A DNA stretch of 64,000 bases, from the NCBI GenBank assembly GCA_037179385.1, contig CM074193.1:39464846-39528845 (forward strand), given 5' to 3'. The DNA comes from Holothuria scabra (lineage: Eukaryota > Echinodermata > Holothuroidea > Aspidochirotida > Holothuriidae). Both the position numbers and the translations under genes were made by a program. Shown here piece after piece: positions 34,801 through 46,800 of the stretch (the first letter of the stretch is position 1; each line of letters opens with the position of its first letter). The notes below the pieces were generated by a model. It saw nothing but the letters and a program-made list of their open reading frames with translations. It was not told the origin of the DNA and did not search any database.

Positions 34801-37800
34801 ATTATGAATTGGCAGCGACATAGTTCGTACAAACGAACTTTGTACATAGGTCTATGTACCGCATAGCCTACTATCGGCAGCACTGTCAGGACTACTATTG
34901 CACAATGGGAACTACTATTGCACTTTGACAGGATCGAAATGTGCGGATGGTGGGGAGCCTCCAATCAGATGAAGACAAATTAAGAAGGTGTTATATAAAC
35001 CCACTTAGTGAACAGCTACAGTATGCATGCAAGAGAGGGAATGTTCAGCATTAAATTCCAACAATCTCCAACTGAATGTATTTAATAGGTGAAGAGTATT
35101 TAATGTATGTCAATATTGAGATATTGATCACTAGATTCATCTGGAAATAATATTTAAAGTAAGTATTTAAACAGAAAGCAGACTTAATACCACAAAAAGT
35201 ATATTTTGTACATCCTGCACCCATTGGAAATATGGTTACCAAGTTCACTGTAGATGTGTATGGGTGACCGTATTGTAGCAGAAATTGTTTGTACATGTAC
35301 AAGACACGTCAGAGAACTAGGTGGCAGTCAATCTGCATTTGGAGTAAGTTACACACTGACTGAGTCTGACTGAAAGGGAAGTTTAAGCCAAAATTTAATA
35401 TCCATTTGCAAAAGATGAACCTAATCTACACAGTTTGCTGATACTTCTATATAGGACTTGTTTTTTCAAGATATCAGTGAGTGAATTAAATAGATTTGCA
35501 TTCCAGAGTGATCCTGAGGGCAGGAGAGGTTATATCACTTTCTCACATTTGGTCTTTTAGAATGTTGCATTGACCTTGAAGTTTATAGTAGGGATAGGGC
35601 CTCCCTGAGATGAATGCAACATTTGTAAAAGTTCTCTTGCCAGTTATGTAGTCACATGTTGATAATATGGGATTGTTGAGGGAAAGTTTGTTGTAAGTTT
35701 AAAGAAAAACAAAAGACTGTCCATTCATGAGAGGATATGATTTCATAAAGTGCTTGCTTCAACATGCAATTCAACCAAAATCCTGTCGACTGGCTGTCCT
35801 GGCGGAATTTTGGACATGATGTCTTATTGACCTTATGCATTGATTACACACTGACATTAAACTTGGGGCAAAAAAATGGCACATGTGGCCACACAGAAGA
35901 ATTCACCTTGCATGTGTAGCAGGCTATGTGCATATTTGATGGGTTGACAAATCAGCTGTCTGCATTTGTCTGTGTTGGTTTGTTTTGCTCTCAAAGGAGG
36001 GTGTGTTTTTGCTCTGTTACATTATATGCATAAGGTCTATTAGAGCATGAGTTATATCACACCCTGTTTCCTGACATCTGACTCTCCATTTGTACCCATC
36101 CAGTTAACTCACTCACTATACAGCTTGATGCCAGTGCAGTAAGTAGTTAACTTGAAAGATCTGGGTGAGGAGGAAGCTGTTGTCGATAATGCCTTCAGAA
36201 CTGGTGTACTCAAGAAATTAAGTAGAGATAAAAACTTTGGGGATTTGTTGAGAGAGCTGCAGATGTTGTTGCATTTGGCTAATGGGCCTTGTTTGGACAT
36301 TAGTTCACTCTTTGTTCAAATGTGACAACTTAACAAGCTCATATCTTGAGAACCATGTATTGAATTTCTATGCAAATTTCACGAAAATGCCTAGAATAAG
36401 TTCCCCTTTTACATATCCAAATTTGACATGACCTCAGACCCTTTTTGTAAATGCCAACAGTACATAAATAATATATAATCTTAGTGCACAGTGTCATCCA
36501 GATTTCAGTTGTTTTTTTTTTTTGCTTTTTGCAACATTGGAATAATAAACAGGAGTTTTAATATTAGGACCTACAATATTGGACAAAACTGTTGGGGCAC
36601 TTTTTCATGTTATTGGTAAATTTCAGTTAGTAGGCTAGCATGAAATCCCTATTCCTCTTCCTAGTGTTGCATTGAGAAGAATGGCTCTCTGTTGTGAACA
36701 GCATATGGTCAATACTGGAAGGAGGAGTGTGGTGTCCCAACAAGTTTTGTCCAAAATTGTACGTAATTGATAAACATCCACTTGGGAGATGGTCCCCATA
36801 GGAGATAGTCCCCATAGTGCTGGGGGTTAACAGTGGGGTTTGTGTAACTTAGCCTCATACGGTAGGCTTGAGCAGAACCCCTGCAGCATGGCATTCCAAT
36901 GTTAGCATATTTAGCATTAAAGCAAGGAGTGGATTACCCATTGTGTGTGTATTTGTGTTTCAAGGTGTATGTGTCTGTGATATGCTTGCTTGGGTATACA
37001 CTGCTTGACAAGGGGAATATTGGATGGAGTAAGCTATACCATCATATAAAATCTCACAGTTATTAGGTGTACTCTATTGTCTTTGGCTGAGGTGAAAGGT
37101 CATTTGCAGCCATTAGAGGTCAAATACTGAAAAAATTTTGAACATGATATCTTGAGGTAGCTGTTGTATGGATTTCACATCTACACTCCCCAACAAAAGT
37201 AAATGAAACAAATCACCTTCCTCACTGCCCCTTTCAATGTTGACTACAACCTTTTTAACTATCAGATAGGACACAATATTGAAAAGGGGAGAAGGAGGTT
37301 TCAAGGGGAATTTGAGAGATTGTGGGTGCATTTTGTCACCGTACCAGCGATTTTGTTTCATTTGTTTTGTCGAGGACTGTAGCAAGTGGATGTGTTATGG
37401 CAACAAGAGGAATCATATTGTTTTAATGTAGGTCAAAGCTCATATACTGAAGGTAAAACTGAGAAACTTTTAAAAGAGATATATCACAAGATAGGTAGCT
37501 TGGGTAGGTTTTGTGAATTTCATGGTGTAAGTTTAAGAAATCCAACAGGAAAACCATGAGTTGTCTTATATATCAGAGTTTGGCTGACACCAAAAACTGA
37601 ATTTCAAAGAATGCTCAGTTGGTCAAATATGAAAACAGATTTTAATAATTCCTGCACAAAATCATATTCAAACAATAACTGAAAGAATAGGAATGTCTCG
37701 ATCCCAGAGATGCCAGGTCTCTTGATTTGCAGGTATTTTTTAATTTATCTTTATGATGTCACATTTTGCCATAAAGTGTGAGACACACATTCTCCCATCA

Positions 37801-40800
37801 GTATATGAGCTACTGTAATATGAAGTGAATTTTAGAAGACCCACAATGCATTGTGCCAATTCATTGATCAGTAGAATAAACATAACCACACGATGCACAA
37901 AAACCACTTACACTTGGTGAAGATGATGTTGAGGTTATCTTAGGTCATTTGGAGGTAGTTGTAGTGAACATTCAGTGCCAACAACTTTGAAGGTTGTGTA
38001 CTACAGTAAGGATTACCAGAGGAATGGGAAACTTTAAATTAGCTAAATTTTTTTGTATACTAATGGGTCAGTTTCATTTCATTCAGCAAAGAACCACTCT
38101 ACCCAATGGGCTCTTGTAATAATTTTAGAAGAAGTCAGATATAATTCAGTAGAAGGCCAAGTAAAATATATAATATGTTTCTCTTCCCCACATGCATCCT
38201 TTTTTTTGAGCTGTGCAGCAATCATATTTTATTTTAGTACCTTTAGCACATTTCCATAAATTGCCATACTATACTGGTGTTGTTGTTCCATTGGGTCAGC
38301 GATCACTCCCCCTATTTTTCACTCATCTTACAGCATTCTGTCTTGCTGAAAAAAGATGGAATTTTCATCAACCCGACACTATGTATACATATACACTAAG
38401 TTATATGCCATGCATACTCAACTTGTTGGTGACACTCTATGAGCACATGCAGCATGTGATACATACATGCGGTACATACATATGCAAAGCCGGTTTTTCC
38501 TGCCTTGAACATGTGTACATGGTCCTATGTGCATGAAAAAGGGGGGCTCTCATCCTCCTTCTCTGAAAAATTCTGGATATGGAACAATTTTTGTTTACTT
38601 GGTTTAAATTATATTTTATCTGGATTTGGAAGCCACGAAGGAGGGAGGTGAACATCAGTCACTCAGTGGAAGCTATCCACAGAAGAATTGTTGGAGAGCC
38701 ATCACCCCTAGCTGCCTTTATTATCTGTTTGAAAGTTAATGAATACTGTATACATTTTGTTTTCTGCATACAGTCTGTCCCATCTTTGAGTGCAGAGCTT
38801 GAAGTTCTTAGGGAATTCTACGATCCAGACACAGTTGCCTTAATGAACTGGATAGAGTGAGTCTTCCTTTTTCTCTCTCTGGCTTAATTATCTGTGTAGC
38901 AATGCATGTATCACTTCACTAATCTGCAGTCCAAGTGTGGCCATACCAAGATACTTTATATTTATACTTGACAAAAGGTTGCATCTGGAAATTCAATGAT
39001 TTGTGAACAGGAGGTTTCATTTTAATTACTACATGGAGTAAGTCCGTAGGGTTTGAGGAGGAAGAAATATTTTATTTAAGAAACAAGGTGTATCCAGGCT
39101 AATATGAATGTGATACACAATTTGACAAAACATTTGGCATGACAAGTTCATATGTCTTAAATGACCATGCTTTGACAAAGTCTCTTGTAATTACTTGTTC
39201 TGTGGGCTGTAGGTGTTTAAAAAATTTTCTTGTATGCATGAATTCGATACATTCTTGGGCACTTATTATCTTCATAGTAGTAGCCATTAAATCCCTATGT
39301 AATGGGACTCCCTGCGGGCTACAAAACCAAAGCAGTGCATGTGTTTAAGTGATTTTTCACTTACCCAAGACTATATGGCGTAGGGATTTTATGAAACCCT
39401 GTAAATGAGATGTTTAATGCTGGTGGCATTTTAGCACAAATAGATAAACAAATATAGAGGTATCCATTGCTAGCTAGAATAGTTGTTTCAGCTATTGTGA
39501 TTTAATGTAGCCTTTGGGTATCATTCTATCATCACACCATATTAACTTGCTGCTTACATTTTGTCCCCTTTAGAAACAGAGCAAATGGTAGATACTATAT
39601 CAATAGCAAGTCCTTTACTGTAGTTGAAAGTTTGAAACTGTTTGCTTTGTCAAATAAGTTTTGTGCTGGTAAGTAAATGCAAGGAGTGTTTCATCTCTTT
39701 GAGCACGTGTATAGTTGGTTTCGATGTACACAGTTTGGTTACTAGGTTGTTTAAATAGGCTTTTAGGGTGCGTTTACACTTGATCCGGATCTGATCGCCT
39801 GCGCGGGGTCTGATCCACTCCTCGAGATCAAATTTGTAGTGTAAATGCAGATCAGGTCCAGATCTGATCGCCTGATTTTGATCCTAATAAGGGGGAGGAT
39901 CAGATCCTGCGCAGGCGATCAAATCTGTAGTGTAAATGCTCACCGGATCAACGGTGAGGCAAGGTACGGAATGCATGGTACATGCACACGGTCTATTTTT
40001 TGTTTATACTTTGGTGTGCAAGCTCTTGTGCCTGTATTTCGTAATGCGACTTCCGCTCAAGCAAAGAGGAGGACCAGAGTACGAGACAAGTGTAAATGCA
40101 CCAGGATCAAGCCATACACGTAATTCGATACACTGATAACATCGGGTGATCAGATCGAGATCAAGTGTAAGAGCACCCTAAGAAGGGCATCAAAGGGGCA
40201 AACATTTAAGACAATTTTGTCAAAGTTTATTAAATAAGTCTGAACTTAACAACCTCAAAATTGAGACCCTTCTATCACATGTGGCCAAATGTTTGCTCAG
40301 AGCTAATTACTATGGAATAAATTAATAACAAGTAAAATAGTACCTTGCAAGAAGAAACAGAGGGTTGGGATGAGAAACTCAGCAAGTCTGCCTGAGCTAC
40401 ACCATTTGTGCCTTACTTACCGTTAAAGGTTTTGTTGTATTGTATTTTGAATTAGGCTACACATTTGTTTGCTTTTGCACAAGTGGCTTGATTTTCTGCT
40501 GGTAAAAAGATACAACACTTTGAGAGTTATAACTATCAAGAAATTTTCAGTTTATAGGCACAGGCCTATTATGCATGGTGGAATTATTCCAGTAGATTGA
40601 GCAAGGGGTAATACGATTGTTGGTTTCTTAAATTAGAAACATTCTTTTATTTTTATGGAAAGGAAAGGGGGTTTATTTCCCTTGTTCTGGAAAAAGGATG
40701 GAGACAGATCACCCTCACTTCCCCCTACCCCCTCTGACCCCCACTTGAGGAAACATTATATGGTGTGTTCCTGTCTTTAAAAAGTCACTAATGGATGAAA

Positions 40801-43800
40801 GTAAAATCTTGTTACCAATTAAAAAGGAAAATTTAATATTTTCATCAGAAAACTTTGAAAAGTTCTTTTTTTCTTCTTTTCCATCTTAGTCAACATACCC
40901 CAAAGAATGCAGCATTTAGTGGTAGCATGCAGTTACTAGCAGGTGTAAAACTTTGTACTGGCCGTAAGCTAACCAATCATCCCCACTTTGAAGACAAAGA
41001 ATTAAGAGAGAGGACTTTTCAGGTGTGTATATATTTTTCGATTACATCTGTTCTCTTTAATATCCCTTCATGCTGATAAAATTTTTGTACTGTATAATTC
41101 ATATTCTTTATCTGAATATCAGTTTTGTTTTAATCTTAAAGCGCACCGAGAATTTTGTACAGTCAGGGTATATGAATAACCATGTAATGCGAAGGTTATT
41201 TGAAATTTAACATGACCTCTGAGTGCACTGCAATGCTTCTTGAAGTATTGGTCCAAGGGGTGACTGCCCTATATTTCGACACCCCTGTGTTTTGACACCC
41301 CTATGTTCAGACAATCTCTATATTCATCTGTGATTCAGTTGTCGGTAAATAGGGGCGTCAGAACAAAGCATGTGTTGGAACGTAGTGGATTTGTCCGAAT
41401 GTAGGGGTGTCGGAACTGAGGGGTGTCGGAATTGAAGGGTGTCGGAATATAGGGCTGTAGCCATCCAAGACCACTCATTGTAATATGAAGTATAGTCTTT
41501 CGTGTTGTTTTGAATACTAACACTAAATATGAAGTATTAAATGATGCTTAATGAAAAGTTGCGAACCCAAGGGGGAACTAGTTGCGGGAGGCTCAGCCAA
41601 ATGAATGACTCAGTACAACAGATTTCTGGTTCAACCTTCACTTTATTCAGGCTAGCACCTGCACCAATCAACAGCCTCTAAAAATCAAATGAATACATAG
41701 AAAGAATGAGTTAAATATATATACATGAAGAACAACATTTTTAAATTCACTGCTGCTGCAGGTAAAAACAAAGGATTAATTTGCATAGTTCCCTAACACA
41801 ATATATGCCCAGCAACATAATCTTGGCAAATAACCCACACCCTTTGCAACCCTATAACTCAACATACTAATCCAACAGAAGGTTATACCAATGATATGCA
41901 ATGTATACATCTGTAAGGTCAACCAAAATTCAGTTCTAATACATTTACCAAAATACATTTTATTAAGCTTAGAGGTTTTTACTAAAGTGATTAAAAACAA
42001 GCACCCTGAGAAAGATACAAAACTTGATATTAAATTCCAGCCAGCACTGCTGCAACAGAGAAATTAAGACACTCATGTATCTCTGACTTACTTGCACAAA
42101 CCATGAGAGATAAAATCAAGACAAGAAATAAAATGAAAATGCGGTACAACTATAGAATACCCCGCCAATAAAAAAGTCCACGGTGTAGCCGGCTACAGCG
42201 TCGCACTCGCGCGTTCAAATACAATAAGCACAGTACAGTGAAATAAACAGAGAGTTCAAATACAATAAGCACATAGTGAAATAAACAGAGAGTTCTTAAT
42301 CTTGCGAGTTATAAAAAAATTTAAACCACGATGTTGCCGGCGGAGCCGGTGTAGCCACTCGAGATAAATGTCTTGGACTTAGAACATTTTTTGGGCATAA
42401 ATGACTATGGTGATCACGTAGAACATTTTTGCAATCATTCCCAACATTATTGCACCGTACAAGTCAATGGGGGCAATGATGAGTCGTTCTCAAAATAACT
42501 ATATACCCTTATAAAAAAATCCCACATAATTCCTACAGGAATCAGCATGTGGGATTTATGTGGGTTTTTGGGCATGTGGGAAAAATTCCCACTTAATTCC
42601 CACATGAATGTGGGAAAAATTCCCACATAAATCCCACATCCTGGTCATCCCTTCCCATACCAGGTTCTACCATTTTCTTGAAGGGGGATTTTTCAATGTA
42701 CTCAGGTCTTCGTCATTATTTTCCATTCATCATCCTCTGCAGGCACACTACTGTATACATGTGCCGTATACTGGTCACAGTATAATGTTCCTATGAATTA
42801 AAGTGTGTCCAAAAGAGTATTATGACTGATTTTAAATGTAACGTTCACCTTAAAGTTCTTGCCAAACTGGATACATGATTGTTTCTTATTTTGTGAAGGC
42901 ATGTGCAAAATAAAAATCCACTAGATGCAACTGGTTTGAGAACTATAATCAATATGTTTGAAATTCGCCCATGTTTGTTTGCAACACAATTACCGATTCC
43001 TTTAAAGTACATCACATTGCCTGCATGTGTTCTGATGCAGACTCTTCTTCAGAATAATTTGTGACAAAGGCATGTGCAAAATCCTGATGAATGTCCATAA
43101 GAACAGTCCACTAGATGCAACTTGTTTAAGAGTTAAACGATATGTTTGAAATTTGTCCAAGTTTGTATGCAACACAATAACTGATTCCTTTTACAGCACA
43201 TCCCACTGCCTGCCTGTGGTTTGAATATGAGAGTCCAATTGCTGAGGCTACACCTTATAAAAAATATCTCAGTCCTTGCAACAAAACAGCACTCAGACTT
43301 AGTCACTTACTTAACAGTATTCAGCACATATATAGTCCACAGCCTCCACTCAAATTTACAACTGCACAGTGTGCATCCACTCTCACTGCTTGCTAACTAT
43401 TAACTGCTGACTGCTGTATACAACACAACGTTAAACTGGTACACTACTTGCTTTTCTGTACAGCTCAACACTGTGCATGTACCATACAAAGACTCATTTG
43501 AAAAGGTCTTTGTTGTGACAGATCCTTTCAATAAGCCAATCACAATAGACTTCCTTCAAAGCTGTTCACTGCACAATCCACACAGCCATTTTGTGCCTTC
43601 CCATATGGGGAATTTAACTTCCCATACCAAAAGATGTCTTCCCACATGAAGAGTTGACTTCTTATATGGGAAACTGAACTCCCCATATGGGAATTTAACT
43701 TCCCATATGGGGATTTCCACTTTCCATATGGGAATTTCAATTCTCATGTGGGAATTCAACTTTTTGATGTGGGAAACTCGCACATGGTGAATATTATCCC

Positions 43801-46800
43801 ACATAATTCCTGTAGGAAGTTGTAACTTCCTATAGGAAATTGCAAATTCCTATAGGAAGTTTTCATTTTCCTACAGGAATTACTGTATGTGGGAATTATG
43901 TGGGTTTTTTTTTATAAGGGTTAGAAGTCGCCTCCTCGACAATTACTTGACAGCTCGATGTAGCCACGCAGTTAAAGGGGTATTTTCGCGTGGCGGGGTA
44001 TTCTATAATTACTCCGAAAATGCATACAATGATCAAAAGTATAAACTTATTTACAAAATGCCCTATGCTAAGTAATATCAAAATATCAATGATTAACTAC
44101 TCTCAACATATAACTCACCTGCCCAATACTTCAATGGCTACACCTTCCAATCATTGGAACACATACACCGGCTCAGTAATTAAGACCCTCTGGATATATA
44201 GTATCATTTAGAACATCTGAGTTTGCTCTTCAGCAATAGAAACCCTCAATCTGGCACTGATAAATATTAAACTGGGCAATTTCTGTTACATGCTGTGACA
44301 CAGTCTTCTCACTCTCAAGTTTCAAGCAGGCATGACAAAAAGGACCATGCTACTGCTGGTGAAGTGGACCTGTTCACTTAGTGTAAGAACATCTTGGATT
44401 TTACCCATAAGCTGACCAAGGTCTATGAATGCGGGTGACATTGACTACAACACTGAATACTATACTATCATGCTAAAACATTAATTGAATGACTTAAAGC
44501 TGGCCAAACTCCACTAGTTATCCTAAGGCCTATTTTACCTAAGGCTGTTTATATCAGACTTTTCACTACTTATGCAGATTTGTGCACACTGCCCACACTG
44601 TCCCAAAAGGAAGTAGATCAGGCAGACCTCAAAGCATCCCTTTGTTCCCTGTCTCCTCCAAAAGCTCCCATGCTTAAGTCTAAATATAGAAAGGCTTGAG
44701 TAACAGGAAGTGTTTACTTTAATCAAGCTTTTAACAAGCTTTTGGCTCATAAAAACATCTCATGTAGTTGATATCACACAGATTTGTTTCTTTCAATACA
44801 CAGCTTTATCAGTTTTATGCAAAGAGGTCTGTTCAAGAAGTACATGCCATACATATGTCATCAGGCAGTGATTTCATTATTTTAGAGGACAGCATTTGCT
44901 TATCCAGGAACAATCTTGGATGTCGGCTGGTAGACATAATTGATAAGGCAAACGGGCATGTGAGTACCACTTTGCAATCATACACAGTTTTATCATGTTC
45001 CAACAACTTTCTGGATGATTGGTTACAATTTGTTACTTGGTAAAGAGAATTTAGAGAGCTAGGTGTTAGTTATGGGAAATGGTATGGCTGATTTCTCCTT
45101 TTGATTTATAAAGGATGAATTTTGCAGCATAGTATCAGATATTTTTATGTCAATAAACATTCAAAGCTGCAAATTTGGTGCTTCTCAATAAAATATTGAT
45201 GGATGGAGAAAGATGAAGTAACAATTTTTTTTTTTTTTCATTAAGTTGAACAAGTGGAATCCAGCCAAAATTTTTTTTTTCCATTAAGTTGAACAAGTGG
45301 AATCCAGCCACAAATACCAAAAGATGAAACAGATTTATAAATCAATGGTTTTATAGCTTTACTTGGAGGGATGAAGGTGATTGTATGATAAAATGTTGTA
45401 GCAAAATAAGTGGAAATGTTTTAAAGCTGCACCATGTACTCATTTGTTAAGTTCAATACTAAATTCATTCTTCGGGTATGTGGTTTTTTTTCTCTATCTC
45501 ACTTCTTCTTGTTTCTTTTTGATTACTTGCTGAAAACAGGCAAGGAATCTATCAGATGGTAATGTCCTGTGTTAATGGGTATGCACGTCTGCATTTGTGG
45601 AGCAATGGGTTTTATGTCCTCTGAAATAAAGTCAATAGCATGTTGGAGTCCTCTCCTAGCTGTATGAGTAATAGATGGTCAATTGGAAGGTTATAGAGGG
45701 CTAAGGAAGCAGGACCAATGGAAAAAAAAAACCGAGATCCTCAGGTTGTATGGAAAAAGGGTTGTTTGTATATGTGTGTGCACTTTTTTTTAATGCAAAC
45801 AGAGGTCCAAAACAATCGAATCAGACTTTTGGTGGAAATTCATCTTGAGTCCTCTCCTGTTTGAACAAGAAAGAGTTTATTATTACTAAGGTCTGAGGGT
45901 TAAGGGAGCAGGGACAAAAGAAAAGACGTTGAGGTTCTAAGGTTTCATGGCAAAAAACCTTCGTGTGTTAATGGGTGTTTGTGCCACCTATCTCAAGGAA
46001 ATAACAGACACTTTTCATATTTGGTGTATAGCTTTAATATCATGTTGAAAGGAAGAACTCTGTTGTTTTTGGTGGAGATCAAAGGTCATTTGAGGTCATT
46101 GACTGTGATACTGGGAAAATGCCAAAAATGGCCTGTAAATATCTATGAATGCCCGAAAGTTTTCAGACTTGGTACATAGATGCCCCATATCAAGAGGAAG
46201 AATGGCATCAGTTTTTTTTTTGGAGTTAAAAGGTCATTTGGGGTCACAGGGGTTCAAAGACTTGAAATGCATGAACATTTAACTCATTAACATGATATCT
46301 CAAGGTAATGTCTGAAAGTTTTCGAACTTGGTACAAAGATGTCCCATTTCAAAAGGAAGAACCTAATCAGGTTTTGTTGAGTTCAAAGGTCATTTGGGGT
46401 CACAGAGGTCAAAGACTCAAAGCATGTTACATTTAACTCATTAACAATCTCTCAAAGAAGGAAACTCATAAAGATGTCATATATGTTTTGTTAATGTGAT
46501 ATTGTGGGTGGGTAGTCCCTATTGTTTTTGGTGGATGTCAAAGGTCATCTTGGGTCACTAGGGGTCAAAGTCTGAAAAACTTGGGGATTAGTTTGGTATA
46601 AAGGTTTTTGTGGTGCAAGGTATTGATATTAAACCATACAAATTGGACCTAGTTATATGAACCTTTATCTGCACACAAACGCAGTTTTCTATCTGTGCAA
46701 AATGGATGCAATGTAAAGTAGAAAAATGAATACTAGCTTACATTCCAACTGAAATTGGGAACATATTAAAGCAGTAACATTTGCCAGGAAATGTCAGCCA

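Larger units (their letters stand above)
34167..38773 (+). other. Intron 11
   Basis: 4.6 kb. It contains a palindromic MITE (34430-34615), two members of the 198-bp hairpin family (36573-36760, 37183-37380) and a composite-type repeat fragment (37070-37560). The rest is unassigned. Confidence 0.75.
42151..44007. mobile_element. Outer MITE with 17-bp perfect inverted ends
   Basis: TATAGAATACCCCGCCA (42151-42167) and TGGCGGGGTATTCTATA (43991-44007) are exact reverse complements, consistent with TA duplication outside TAGAATACCCCGCCA. Removing the nested element at 42504-43922 leaves about 440 bp. The left part has a direct repeat, 'gttcaaatacaataagcaca', at about 42212 and 42256. Confidence 0.8.
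41023..44803 (+). other. Intron 13
   Basis: 3.8 kb. It contains a GGGTGTCGGAA element (41263-41461) and a nested pair of elements (42151-44007 with 42504-43922 inside). The segments 41470-42150 and 44010-44803 are unassigned. Confidence 0.8.
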
